Positions 17,543 through 29,951 of a stretch of DNA of 64,000 nucleotides are shown here, piece by piece. The notes under the pieces are model-generated. The model worked only from the letters and a program-made list of their open reading frames with translations. It did not search any database and was not told the DNA's origin. Within the stretch, counting starts at the first letter, position 1. Every line of letters starts with the position of its first letter. The stretch lies in assembly GCA_015063625.1 (NCBI GenBank), contig SVTT01000002.1:1-64000 (forward strand), in the 5' to 3' direction. The position numbers and the translations under genes were made by a program. Source of the DNA: Oscillospiraceae bacterium. Lineage in GTDB: Bacteria; Bacillota; Clostridia; Oscillospirales; CAG-272.

Positions 17543-19009
17543 ATGTTTAAGAGCGTATTTGCCAAGTACATCACGGCATTTATGTGTATCATTTTTGTCA
17601 GCTTTCTCGTTCTGGTTCTGCTCATTACCACAATGGTCAACAACTATGCGGTCAGTGCCAAGCAGGAGCTTCTTGCCAATGCGGCGGAGAGTGCGGCGAC
17701 CTTTCTGGGTTCGCGAATGAAGAACAGCAATACCGAGCCGAATGCCTTTGAAAAAATGATCAACGGCATGGCGGCGGACGTCGATCGCATGCTGCTTGCT
17801 ATGGAGGCGACGGGGGATGATATCACCATGCTGCTGGTGGATAATGACGGCAACGTGATCCGCATGGCGGAAAACGGCAAAGCCCATGAGAGCGATGCCG
17901 ATATTCCGCGCTCGGTGCTTGACGAGGTCAACGGTGGCGTGCGCATTTCGGAGTTTTCGGTTCTTGAAGGCGTGTTTGAGGAGCCGCAGTTCTTTTATGC
18001 GGCACCTGTGTATACCACGGACGGAACCAGCGTGTGCGGCACGGTGTTTGCTTGTGCCTCCTCGGCTACACTGGATGCCCTGCTCGGCGTCATGCTCAAG
18101 ACCGTGATCATTGCCAGCCTCTGGATCATGCTGGCGGCACTGGTGGCAGTCTATCTTATCACCGAGCGCGTCATCCGTCCCTTGCGTCACATGAGTGGTA
18201 TGGCAAAGGAATTTGCTGCGGGCAACTTTGAAGCGCGCGTTTCGGTCGAGGGACAGGATGAGGTTGCCGAGCTTGCCGTGGCATTCAACAATATGGCAAG
18301 CTCGCTTTCGCAGCTTGAGGTCATGCGCAATACCTTTATGGCAAACGTGTCGCACGATCTGCGCACGCCTATGACCACGATCTCGGGCTTTATCGATAAC
18401 ATTCTTTCGGGTGCGATCCCTCCCGAAAAGCGGGATTATTATCTCAATCTTATCCGCAATGAGGTCCAGCGCCTGGCGCGTCTTGTTGCGTCGCTGCTGG
18501 ACATCTCACGCATCCAGGCGGGCGACCGAAAATTTGAAATGAAGCCCTTCGACATCTGTGAGATGGCAAGGATCATTCTCATTTCCTTTGAGCAAAAGAT
18601 CGAGGCAAAGCGCCTTGATGTCGAGTTCTTGTGTGATGATGAGCGAATGACGGTGCTTGCCGACCGCGATGCGATCTATCAGATCCTTTACAACATTTGT
18701 GATAATGCCGTGAAATTTTCAAGGGAGGAAGGGAAGCTGCGTGTCGCATTGACCCAAAGAGAAGACGGCAAGGTACAGATCTCGGTGTATAACGAGGGTG
18801 CGGGTATTGCCGCTGACGATCTTCCCTTTGTCTTCGAGCGCTTCTATAAGGGCGATAAGAGCAGGGGACTTGATAAGAGTGGTGTGGGACTTGGCATGTT
18901 TATTTCCAAAACCATCATCGAAGCGCATCATGAAAAAATTTGGGTGAAGAGTGAGCAGGGCAGCTATTGTGAGTTCAACTTCACGCTTCCGCAGACAGGC
19001 GAGCGATGA
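17543..19009 (+). CDS. Membrane sensor histidine kinase
   Basis: A 488-residue kinase. Transmembrane helix 1 spans about residues 8-35, an extracytoplasmic sensor of about 150 residues follows, helix 2 is near 185-210, then HAMP (ITERVIRPLRHMSGMAKEFAAG), the H-box SHDLRTPMTTI, N-box NAVKFSREEG and G boxes NEGAGIAADD and GVGLGMFIS. It should phosphorylate the adjacent OmpR-type regulator. Its stop overlaps an in-frame extension of the downstream HtrA gene, implying a shared transcript; together the three suggest an envelope-stress response, by analogy only. Confidence 0.95.
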   Translation: MFKSVFAKYITAFMCIIFVSFLVLVLLITTMVNNYAVSAKQELLANAAESAATFLGSRMKNSNTEPNAFEKMINGMAADVDRMLLAMEATGDDITMLLVDNDGNVIRMAENGKAHESDADIPRSVLDEVNGGVRISEFSVLEGVFEEPQFFYAAPVYTTDGTSVCGTVFACASSATLDALLGVMLKTVIIASLWIMLAALVAVYLITERVIRPLRHMSGMAKEFAAGNFEARVSVEGQDEVAELAVAFNNMASSLSQLEVMRNTFMANVSHDLRTPMTTISGFIDNILSGAIPPEKRDYYLNLIRNEVQRLARLVASLLDISRIQAGDRKFEMKPFDICEMARIILISFEQKIEAKRLDVEFLCDDERMTVLADRDAIYQILYNICDNAVKFSREEGKLRVALTQREDGKVQISVYNEGAGIAADDLPFVFERFYKGDKSRGLDKSGVGLGMFISKTIIEAHHEKIWVKSEQGSYCEFNFTLPQTGER

Positions 19010-19032
19010 TCATCTCCCGAAAGGAGTCGTTT

Positions 19033-20439
19033 ATGGATCAAAATGAAAATCTGATACCCGAAACAGAGCCTGCCGCTTCGTCGGAGGATGCTCCAAAGGC
19101 GGCGGAAGCACCTTTGGGGGAGGGCGCGCGAGAGGTTGGCGAATCGGCTTCCACCAGCGCTGACGAGGAGAACGCGGATGACCGGGCAGAGAGCCCTGTG
19201 CCCGCTCCCCCGACCGATTGGCGCTTTGGCGACACGGATGCCGAGAAGCGTGATGTGCGCCCGCAAGGAAGCGGCGGAGCGCGGAGCTTCTTCGCCGTTT
19301 TCGGCGGTGTTGTTGCGGCAGCCATGGCGCTGCTCCTGCTGGTGCTTTGCCTCGGTGAATCGGGCTTCCACATTCTTCGCACCGTCACGGTGGAAAAGGA
19401 GCGCATCGTCTATGTGCGCGAGTATGACAGCGCAAGCGGTCTGCTGACTCCCAACGAGGCGGCGGATCAGATGAAAAAATCAACCGTCACCATCTCGGTG
19501 CGTACGGCAACCGGCGTGGGTGTCGGTTCGGGCTTCATCTATACCGAGAACGGCTATATCTGTACCAATCATCACGTGGTGGACGGCGCGACCTCCATTC
19601 AGGTGATCCTGCCCGATGGCGAGGCAGTGGACGCCACACCGGTCGGCTCGGACGAGATGGCGGATCTTGCCGTGATCAAGATCGATAAAACAGGGCTTGT
19701 CCCCGCACAGATCGGCTCATCCGCCGATCTTCTGGTGGGTGACGACGTGGTTGCGGTCGGCTCTCCTGCCAGCATTGACTATGCGGGCACCTCCACCTTC
19801 GGAAAGATCTCCTATACCGAACGCATCGTTCCCCTGACCGACGATCAGGGCATGGTCTATAAGCGCATGCATCTGATCCAAACCGATACCAGCGTCAATC
19901 CCGGTAACTCGGGCGGGCCGCTTGCCGACATGTACGGCAGGGTCGTTGGTATCGTAGTCATGAAGGTGTCTTATTTCGGGGGAACAGTCTATGACGGCAT
20001 CGGCTTTGCGATCCCGATCGACGCGGCAAAGACGGTGATCGACGAGATCATTCGGGACGGAAGATTTACGGGTGAAAATCCCGTGGCAACGGGACGTGCC
20101 GTGCTTGGTATCAGCGGCCGCGGCGTCATGGGAGGCTACTGGTATTCCGATCTCGGGGCAGAGGATTGTATTCAGTCGGCTACCGAGAAAAACGGATACA
20201 CCTATATCGCGCATGACGGCGTATACGTCATGAGCGTCAGTGGCACCAATGCTGCAGGAAAGCTCTATCAGGGCGATATCATCACTAAGATCAATGGTCT
20301 TAATATGTATACCGTGTATGACGTGATCGATCAAGTCAACCGTTATGCACCGGGGCAAGCTGTGATACTGACCGTCCTGCGGCCCGGCAGAGGTGACTAT
20401 TACACTGTCACGATCAAGATCGTGTTGGCGGCGGAATAA
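19033..20439 (+). CDS. Membrane-anchored trypsin-like serine protease, HtrA/DegP family
   Basis: A 468-residue S1C protease. A long acidic, Pro/Ala-rich cytoplasmic N-terminus is followed by one membrane helix (FFAVFGGVVAAAMALLLLVL), the protease domain with the triad in NHHVVDG, DLAVIKID and NPGNSGGPL, and a C-terminal PDZ domain (VYVMSVSGTNAAGKLYQGDIITKING). It should degrade misfolded proteins outside the membrane. ATG 19033 is preceded by AAGGAG; the ORF-track start at 19006 lies inside the kinase gene and has no good RBS. Confidence 0.93.
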   Translation: MDQNENLIPETEPAASSEDAPKAAEAPLGEGAREVGESASTSADEENADDRAESPVPAPPTDWRFGDTDAEKRDVRPQGSGGARSFFAVFGGVVAAAMALLLLVLCLGESGFHILRTVTVEKERIVYVREYDSASGLLTPNEAADQMKKSTVTISVRTATGVGVGSGFIYTENGYICTNHHVVDGATSIQVILPDGEAVDATPVGSDEMADLAVIKIDKTGLVPAQIGSSADLLVGDDVVAVGSPASIDYAGTSTFGKISYTERIVPLTDDQGMVYKRMHLIQTDTSVNPGNSGGPLADMYGRVVGIVVMKVSYFGGTVYDGIGFAIPIDAAKTVIDEIIRDGRFTGENPVATGRAVLGISGRGVMGGYWYSDLGAEDCIQSATEKNGYTYIAHDGVYVMSVSGTNAAGKLYQGDIITKINGLNMYTVYDVIDQVNRYAPGQAVILTVLRPGRGDYYTVTIKIVLAAE

Positions 20440-20481
20440 GCATCAAAACGCAATTAATACTTTATAGAAAGGAATTGACTT

Positions 20482-21219
20482 ATGCTTCCTTTTCTCGATT
20501 CACTTCGAACCATGACCTATGATAACAGCTTCTGGATCGCGCTGTTCCGCCTTGGCGTGGCGGCATTCTGCGGCGGCTGCATCGGACTTGAGCGAGGCAA
20601 AAAGCGCCGTCCTGCAGGCTTCCGTACCCATATGCTGGTCTGCATCGGTGCAACGCTTGCCATGATCATCAGCCAGTATTCCACCATGATGGTCAGCACC
20701 TTTTGGGAGAACATCGTTGCCTTTGACGGCAATAAGTATACCGACGTATCCCGTCTTGGCGCACAGGTCATCAACGGCATCGGCTTTCTTGGCGCGGGCA
20801 CGATCATCGTGACGGGGCAGCAGGAGGTCAAGGGTCTGACCACCGCGGCGGGGCTTTGGGCGTCCGCCTGCATGGGGCTTTGCATCGGTGCGGGCTTTGT
20901 GGAGGGTGCCTTGGTCGGTTGTGTTCTGATCATTCTGACCATCACGGTGTTCAACCATTTTGAGCGTGTGATCGTGTCGCACGCCCGTAACATCAACCTC
21001 TACGTTGAGTTTGTCAATGTCGATGACGTGGGCGGCATCATCTCGGCGATCAAGGCGCAGGACATCCGCATTTTTGACGTGGAGATCAAGAAAAGCAAGG
21101 GGCATGGCGACAACCAGAGCGCGGTGTTCTCTATCCGCTTGCCCAAGAAAATGTCCCACGCCACGGTCATGACTGTGCTTGCCGATGTGGACAACGTCCG
21201 TGCCATTGAAGAACTGTAA
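20482..21219 (+). CDS. MgtC/SapB-family membrane protein (copy 1)
   Basis: A 245-residue membrane protein with the MgtC signature (RRPAGFRTHMLVCIGATLAMI, GIGFLGAGTIIV, GLTTAAGLWASACMG) and a C-terminal ACT-like cytosolic domain (RIFDVEIKKSKG). The family is linked to magnesium homeostasis or inner-membrane protein regulation; the exact role is not known here. It is followed 14 bp later by a paralogue. Confidence 0.92.
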   Translation: MLPFLDSLRTMTYDNSFWIALFRLGVAAFCGGCIGLERGKKRRPAGFRTHMLVCIGATLAMIISQYSTMMVSTFWENIVAFDGNKYTDVSRLGAQVINGIGFLGAGTIIVTGQQEVKGLTTAAGLWASACMGLCIGAGFVEGALVGCVLIILTITVFNHFERVIVSHARNINLYVEFVNVDDVGGIISAIKAQDIRIFDVEIKKSKGHGDNQSAVFSIRLPKKMSHATVMTVLADVDNVRAIEEL

Positions 21220-21233
21220 GGGAGGAAGGATCG

Positions 21234-21932
21234 ATGAGAGAGCTTTTTGATTATCTCCGCTTTGCGGATGGATTTCATATGTGGGGCGCTGTTTTTCGCA
21301 TGGTGCTTGCCGTGGTCTGCGGCGGTATCATCGGTATCGAGAGAGAGCATAAGCGCCGTCCCGCAGGCTTCCGTACGCATATTCTCATTTGCCTTGGCGC
21401 TTCGCTCACCACATTGACCAGCCAGTATCTTTACCTCGAGATGCAGATGTTTACCGACCTTGCCCGTCTTGGTGCACAGGTTATCGCAGGCATCGGCTTT
21501 ATCGGTGCGGGAACCATCATTGTCACCAAGCGCCGTCAGGTCAAGGGACTGACGACAGCTGCGGGTCTTTGGGCATCTGCCATCGTCGGTCTTGCCATCG
21601 GCGCGGGCTATTACGAGGCGGCGGCGATCGCTACCCTGCTGATCCTGTTCGTTGAGCTGGTGCTCTCGCGCTTCGAGTATTTTATTATGTCCACGGCGCG
21701 TACGATACATATTTATGTGGAGTACCGTCAGAACGATGCGCTGGTTGCGATGAACGAGTTCCTGCGCACCCACCGCGTCACCGTTACCGACCTGCAGATC
21801 ACAAAATCGGGTGCCGCGACCCAAAATCCTTGCGCCATCTTTTCTCTGGATCTTCCGAGAAAGCTGACTCACGATAAGCTGATGACGGCACTTTCCAAGA
21901 TCGAAAACGTTGTATCGGTCGAGGAGCTTTGA
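21234..21932 (+). CDS. MgtC/SapB-family membrane protein (copy 2)
   Basis: A 232-residue paralogue of the preceding gene with the same blocks (RRPAGFRTHILICLGASL, GIGFIGAGTIIV, GLTTAAGLWASAIVG) and a C-terminal ACT-like domain ending ENVVSVEEL. The tandem arrangement and matching topology suggest a local duplication and perhaps a heteromer. RBS GGAGGAAGG precedes the ATG. Confidence 0.92.
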   Translation: MRELFDYLRFADGFHMWGAVFRMVLAVVCGGIIGIEREHKRRPAGFRTHILICLGASLTTLTSQYLYLEMQMFTDLARLGAQVIAGIGFIGAGTIIVTKRRQVKGLTTAAGLWASAIVGLAIGAGYYEAAAIATLLILFVELVLSRFEYFIMSTARTIHIYVEYRQNDALVAMNEFLRTHRVTVTDLQITKSGAATQNPCAIFSLDLPRKLTHDKLMTALSKIENVVSVEEL

Positions 21933-21943
21933 TCCCTATAAAG

Positions 21944-22217
21944 AAGGAGCTGTCTCAAATGCGAAATTTGAGACAGCTCCTTTTGCTATGTTGAAGGGGC
22001 TCGGCAGATTTAGGCGAGAAGCGTTGATCGCGAGGCGTGAGGCGTACAAAGGTACGTCGAGCCTCGGGAGCGACGGTAGAAAAAGTCCGATTATAAAATA
22101 TGAAATCCCCAGGATTTCTACCTTAAAACGTCTCATTTACGGCTTTTGCTATATTTGAGATCGTTTTTTTCTTTGTTTTCGGACTTTTTCGGTCTCGTCA
22201 AATGTGACAGCCTCTTT
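21944..22217. repeat. Diverged repeat A relative, with the terminator of mgtC copy 2
   Basis: Starts with a strong hairpin (AAGGAGCTGTCTCAAAT / ATTTGAGACAGCTCCTT, 21944-21981) that also serves as terminator. The two ends are related inverted repeats (GAGCTGTCTCAAATG / GAGGCTGTCACATTTG). The centre has the same hairpin as repeat A: GGCGTAcaaaggTACGTCGAG, but with outer stem CGAGGC/GCCTCG instead of TTGGCAC/GTGCCAA, followed by ATTTCTACCTTAAAA. No protein is encoded. Confidence 0.7.
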
Positions 22218-22219
22218 TT

Positions 22220-25475
<3,256 letters not shown>

Positions 25476-25522
25476 GGAAAGACTTGAAGGTGTCCGAAAT
25501 TGCGGTAAAGGGGAGGGGAGTT

Positions 25523-26251
25523 ATGCGCCTTGACAAGTTTTTGAGCGTGACAGCCACGGCGACTCGCAGTGAAGCGGCGCGTGCCGTCCGCGCTCACCGC
25601 GTGACGGTGAACGGCGAGGTCGCGGCGCGTGCCGATCTGAGCATCGATCCCATACGGGATCGGGTGGTGTTCGGTGGCACTCCCGTCCGCTATCGCGCCC
25701 ATCATTACATTCTTTTAAATAAACCGTCGGGCTATGTCAGTGCCACCGAGGACGGTAAGGATCCCACGGTGCTTGCGCTGTTACCCGAAAAGTATACCGT
25801 TCTGGGGCTTTTTCCCTGTGGCCGTCTGGATAAGAATACGTTGGGACTCATGCTGCTGACCGATGACGGGGATACGGCGCACCGCCTGCTTTCCCCCCGT
25901 CGCCACGTTGAAAAACGCTACCTCTTCCGTGCCGAGCATCCCCTCACCGAGGAGGAGTGCAGTCGCTTTCGGCAAGGACTTGTGCTGGAGGATGGGTACG
26001 AAACCAAGCCTGCCGATATCGAGCTTGCACCCGATGGCATGAGTGGTGTGATCACACTGGTGGAGGGAAAATACCACCAGATCAAGCGCATGCTGCAATC
26101 GCTCGATAACCGTATTACCTACCTTGAGCGCATATCCTTTGGACCGCTCACTCTGCCTCCCGAGCTTTCGCGCGGCGAGTGGCGCGAGCTGACCGAGGAG
26201 GAAGAAGCGGCGATCCTTCGTGCCGCAAACCCCGAAAATAAGGAGATATGA
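25523..26251 (+). CDS. RsuA-family pseudouridine synthase
   Basis: A 242-residue enzyme with an N-terminal S4 RNA-binding domain (MRLDKFLSVTATATRSEAARAV) and the RsuA/RluB catalytic core; the catalytic aspartate is in CGRLDKNTLGLMLLTDDG. It most likely modifies a ribosomal RNA uridine (16S U516 for RsuA), though the precise site is not determined by sequence. The start is fixed by GGGAGGGGAG before the ATG; the upstream ORF extension has no RBS. It overlaps the tex start by 4 bp. Confidence 0.92.
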   Translation: MRLDKFLSVTATATRSEAARAVRAHRVTVNGEVAARADLSIDPIRDRVVFGGTPVRYRAHHYILLNKPSGYVSATEDGKDPTVLALLPEKYTVLGLFPCGRLDKNTLGLMLLTDDGDTAHRLLSPRRHVEKRYLFRAEHPLTEEECSRFRQGLVLEDGYETKPADIELAPDGMSGVITLVEGKYHQIKRMLQSLDNRITYLERISFGPLTLPPELSRGEWRELTEEEEAAILRAANPENKEI

Positions 26252-28446
26252 CTGTGAACATGATCGAAACACTTGCAAAGGAACTGAATCTGACCGTGGA
26301 GCAGACCGAGAGGACGGTCGCGCTGATCGACGAGGGGAATACCATTCCCTTCATTGCCCGTTATCGCAAGGAGGTCACCGGCTCGCTTGACGATACCGTG
26401 CTCCGCAAGCTGGAGGAAAGACTTCGCTATCTGCGCAGCATCGAAACGCGAAGAATCGAGGTTAAGAATCTCATCGCCGCACAGGAAAAGCTGACCCCCG
26501 AGATCGAGCGTGCCATCGACGTTGCCGTCACCATCACCGAGATCGACGATATCTACCGCCCGTTCCGTCCCCACCGTAAGACCCGTGCCTCGGTGGCAAG
26601 GGAGAAGGGGCTGGAGCCGCTTGCCGAGGCGCTTTTGGCACAGGAAAAGAGCTATTCTCCCACGCTGGAGGAGCTGGCGGCGTCCTTGATCAGTGAGGAA
26701 AAGGGCGTAAAAAGCGCCGAGGAAGCATTTGCGGGAGCCATGGATATCATTGCCGAGGAGATCTCGGATAACGCCGAGTACCGAAAGGGGATTCGTGCGC
26801 TGACATGGTCGCACGGATCGCTGGAATCGAAAAGGGCAAAGGACGAGAGCTCGGTCTACGAGCAATATTATGATTATTCCGAACGGATCAATAAGGTTCC
26901 CGGGCATCGCGTGCTCGCGATCAATCGCGGCGAAAAGGAGGAATTCCTGAAGGTGTCGGTCACGGTTCCTTCCGATATCGTTTTGAATCACCTCTTCCAC
27001 GCTGTGGTCAAGGCGGGCGAAAGCCCTGCAAGGAAATATGTTAGCGCCGCCGTCACCGACAGCTATGAGCGTCTGATCGCGCCCTCTGTTGAGCGAGAGC
27101 TGCGCAACGATCTCTTTGACAGTGCCGCGGCGGGCGCCATCGTGCTCTTCTCGGATAATCTTCAGCATCTTCTCATGCAGGCGCCCTTGAAGGGAAAGAC
27201 CGTGCTCGGCTATGACCCCGGCTACGTGAACGGCTGTAAGCTTGCCGTTGTAGACAAGACTGGCAAGGTGCTGGACACCGCGGTCATCTATCCCACCAAG
27301 CCTCGCATGCGCACAGAGGAGTCGACGCGCGTGATGAAGCGTCTGATCCTCACCTACGGCGTGGACGTGATCGCCATCGGCAACGGCACGGCATCTCGCG
27401 AGAGCGAGAGGTTTGTGGCGGACGTGCTGCGCGGCATGGACGTCAAGACCAAATATATCATTGTCAGCGAGGCGGGCGCCTCGGTCTATTCGGCGTCCAA
27501 GCTTGCGGCGGACGAGTTTCCCGATTTTGATGTGATGCAGCGCTCGGCAGTGTCGATCGCGCGCCGCTTGCAGGATCCGCTTGCCGAGCTTGTCAAGATC
27601 GATCCCAAGGCGATCGGCGTGGGGCAGTATCAGCACGATATGAAGCCCGCACAGCTGGATACGGCGCTCACGGGCGTGGTGGAGGATTGCGTTAATAAGG
27701 TGGGCGTTGACCTCAACACCGCCTCGCATTCCTTGCTCTCCTACATTTCGGGCATCAATGCCGTCAGTGCCAAAAATATCGTGAAGTACCGCGAGGAAAA
27801 CGGCGAATTCCGCACCCGCAAAGAGGTACTGAAGGTGCCTCGCATCGGCGCCAAGGCGTACGAGCAGTGCGCGGGATTTTTGCGCGTGCCCGGCTCGCGC
27901 GAGGTGCTTGATAATACGGGTGTCCACCCCGAGTCCTACGAGGCGGCGCGTGCGCTGCTTGCCCGCTTCGGCTATACCGAGGCAGACGTCAGGAACGGTA
28001 AGCTTGCGGACATCGGCAAAAGGGTAAGAAGCGAGGGCAGCGCAGGGCTTGCCGCCGAGCTTGGGATCGGCGAGCCCACGCTGCTTGACATCGCCGCCGA
28101 GCTGGAAAAGCCGGGCAGAGATCTGCGTGATGATTTTGTCCCTCCGCTGCTTTCGGAGGACGTGCTCGAATTGAGCGACCTCAGACCGGGACAGATCCTG
28201 TCGGGCACGGTGCGCAACGTCATCGATTTCGGCGCCTTTGTGGACATCGGCGTGCACCAGGATGGGCTGGTCCACATTTCGGAGCTTTCGGATAAATTCG
28301 TCAAGCATCCGCGTGAGGTGGTTTCGGTGGGTGACATCGTTCGCGTACGCGTGCTCAGTGTGGACGTTGCCAAAAAGCGTATCGCCCTTTCCATGAAGAC
28401 GATGAAGGATGCCTCGACGGACAAGGAGGGGAAGAGCGCACGCTGA
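26248..28446 (+). CDS. tex: Tex-family RNA-binding transcription accessory protein
   Basis: A 732-residue Tex protein: N-terminal helical region, YqgF-like domain (VLGYDPGYVNGCKLAVVD), helix-hairpin-helix repeats (VSAKNIVKYREENGEF, RKEVLKVPRIGAKAYEQC) and a C-terminal S1 RNA-binding domain (GTVRNVIDFGAFVDIGVHQDGLVHIS). The family is tied to transcription and RNA metabolism. The ATG at 26248 overlaps the previous stop; an in-frame GTG at 26254 is better spaced from AAGGAG and is an alternative start. Confidence 0.95.
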   Translation: MTVNMIETLAKELNLTVEQTERTVALIDEGNTIPFIARYRKEVTGSLDDTVLRKLEERLRYLRSIETRRIEVKNLIAAQEKLTPEIERAIDVAVTITEIDDIYRPFRPHRKTRASVAREKGLEPLAEALLAQEKSYSPTLEELAASLISEEKGVKSAEEAFAGAMDIIAEEISDNAEYRKGIRALTWSHGSLESKRAKDESSVYEQYYDYSERINKVPGHRVLAINRGEKEEFLKVSVTVPSDIVLNHLFHAVVKAGESPARKYVSAAVTDSYERLIAPSVERELRNDLFDSAAAGAIVLFSDNLQHLLMQAPLKGKTVLGYDPGYVNGCKLAVVDKTGKVLDTAVIYPTKPRMRTEESTRVMKRLILTYGVDVIAIGNGTASRESERFVADVLRGMDVKTKYIIVSEAGASVYSASKLAADEFPDFDVMQRSAVSIARRLQDPLAELVKIDPKAIGVGQYQHDMKPAQLDTALTGVVEDCVNKVGVDLNTASHSLLSYISGINAVSAKNIVKYREENGEFRTRKEVLKVPRIGAKAYEQCAGFLRVPGSREVLDNTGVHPESYEAARALLARFGYTEADVRNGKLADIGKRVRSEGSAGLAAELGIGEPTLLDIAAELEKPGRDLRDDFVPPLLSEDVLELSDLRPGQILSGTVRNVIDFGAFVDIGVHQDGLVHISELSDKFVKHPREVVSVGDIVRVRVLSVDVAKKRIALSMKTMKDASTDKEGKSAR

Positions 28447-28599
28447 AAGCTGCATTCGTTCATAAATGAACGCGCTTTTCGCCATCTGCATCCAAACTGT
28501 GACGGCGGTGTGTCAGGCTTTTGACGACCGTTGTGCATGTTGCATAAACCCGATGATCAAATTTTGGAGATTTGACATCTTCCCAACCGAGTCGGAATT

Positions 28600-28608
28600 T
28601 GTTATAAT
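28600..28608 (+). promoter_or_regulatory. Extended -10 promoter for the ABC ATPase gene
   Basis: TGTTATAAT is a perfect extended -10 element. The nearest TTGACA (28572) is 25 bp away, too far to be its -35. The 220-bp gap after tex holds only a weak hairpin around 28450 and this promoter. Confidence 0.6.
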
Positions 28609-28666
28609 AATAATTGTTAAGAACTATGTTTGTGGCGCGTTTTTGTGCCCGCCAAGGAGGATTATC

Positions 28667-29824
28667 ATGGCAAGCTTATCGCTCAGACACATTTACAAAA
28701 AGTACCCGGGCGGCGTTACCGCTGTATCCGATTTCAACCTTGAGATCAAGGACAAGGAGTTTATCGTTTTCGTCGGTCCCTCCGGCTGCGGTAAGACCAC
28801 CACGCTCCGTATGATCGCAGGTCTTGAGGAGATCACCGAGGGTGAGCTTTTCATCGGTGACCAGCTGGTCAACGACGTAGCACCTAAGGATCGTAAGATC
28901 GCGATGGTGTTCCAGAACTACGCGCTTTATCCCCACATGTCCGTGTTTGACAACATGGCGTTTGGCTTGAAGCTGAACAAGACCCCCAAGGAGGAGATCA
29001 AGCGCCGCGTTGAGGAGGCTGCCCGTATCCTTGATATCACCCACCTGCTTGACCGTAAGCCCAAGGCTCTCTCGGGCGGTCAGAAGCAGCGTGTTGCTCT
29101 GGGTCGTGCGATCGTCCGTCATCCTAAGGTGTTTTTGCTTGACGAGCCGCTTTCCAACCTGGATGCAAAGCTTCGTGCAACCATGAGAACCGAGCTGACT
29201 AAGCTCCACAAGAGCGTCGGTACCACCTTCATTTACGTTACGCACGACCAGGTCGAGGCTATGACCATGGCAACCCGTATTGTTGTTATGAAGGACGGTC
29301 TGATCCAGCAGGTCGATACTCCTCAGAACCTTTATGACAATCCTTGCAACATCTTTGTTGCAGGCTTCATCGGCACTCCTCAGATGAACTTCATCAACGG
29401 CTCTCTTTCCAAGGATAAGGAAACCGGTGATATCTTCTTCAACTTCAACGGTAATGCCATCAAGCTTCCCGCAGAGAAGAATGCAGAGGGCGTGCTTGAC
29501 GAGTACATCGACAAAGAGGTCATTGCAGGTCTGCGTCCCGAGTGTATCCATGATGCTCCCATGCAGCTTGCTGCTCTTTCCGAGAGCTGCATCGAGGTTG
29601 ACGTCGACGTGACCGAGCTGATGGGCGCTGAGATCTATCTCTACCTCAACAGCTACGCTCCCGTTGTCGAGGGCTCCAAGGAGATCGAGCGTGAGTATAC
29701 CAGACTCATTGCACGTGTTTCCTCTCGCTCCACCAGCCGTTCGGGCGACAAGATCAAGGTTGCTCTTGATGCTTCCCGTATCCACATCTTCGATAAGGAT
29801 ACCGAGCGTTGCATCGTTCACTGA
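28667..29824 (+). CDS. ugpC: Sugar ABC transporter ATP-binding protein (UgpC/MsmX type)
   Basis: A 385-residue ABC ATPase of the carbohydrate-uptake CUT1 class. Walker A GPSGCGKTTT, Q-loop VFQNYALYPHM, signature LSGGQKQRVALGRA, Walker B VFLLDEPLSNLD, H-loop VTHDQ, then a C-terminal regulatory OB-fold (LRPECIHDAP). No permease or binding-protein gene is adjacent, consistent with a shared ATPase energising several sugar transporters, as MsmX does. Codon use looks optimised, suggesting high expression. Start by AAGGAGG. Confidence 0.94.
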   Translation: MASLSLRHIYKKYPGGVTAVSDFNLEIKDKEFIVFVGPSGCGKTTTLRMIAGLEEITEGELFIGDQLVNDVAPKDRKIAMVFQNYALYPHMSVFDNMAFGLKLNKTPKEEIKRRVEEAARILDITHLLDRKPKALSGGQKQRVALGRAIVRHPKVFLLDEPLSNLDAKLRATMRTELTKLHKSVGTTFIYVTHDQVEAMTMATRIVVMKDGLIQQVDTPQNLYDNPCNIFVAGFIGTPQMNFINGSLSKDKETGDIFFNFNGNAIKLPAEKNAEGVLDEYIDKEVIAGLRPECIHDAPMQLAALSESCIEVDVDVTELMGAEIYLYLNSYAPVVEGSKEIEREYTRLIARVSSRSTSRSGDKIKVALDASRIHIFDKDTERCIVH

Positions 29825-29836
29825 TCCGAGAAGATC

Positions 29837-29867
29837 AAAAGCGCCGCACAGAGCTGCGGCGCTTTTT
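29837..29867 (+). terminator. Terminator of the ABC ATPase gene
   Basis: AAAAGCGCCGCA/TGCGGCGC stem, 6-nt loop, T5 tail, 13 bp after the stop. Confidence 0.9.
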
Positions 29868-29951
29868 CGTTGCATTTTCCCACTTGGCATTGACAGCGGG
29901 TGGAAAATGGGGTAAAATAAATGAGGAATAACCGAAAGGAGATGATATGCT

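Noticed and set aside
28572-28577. TTGACA as -35 box for the ABC ATPase promoter
   Set aside because: It is 25 bp from the TATAAT, outside the workable range; the extended -10 TGTTATAAT explains the promoter better.
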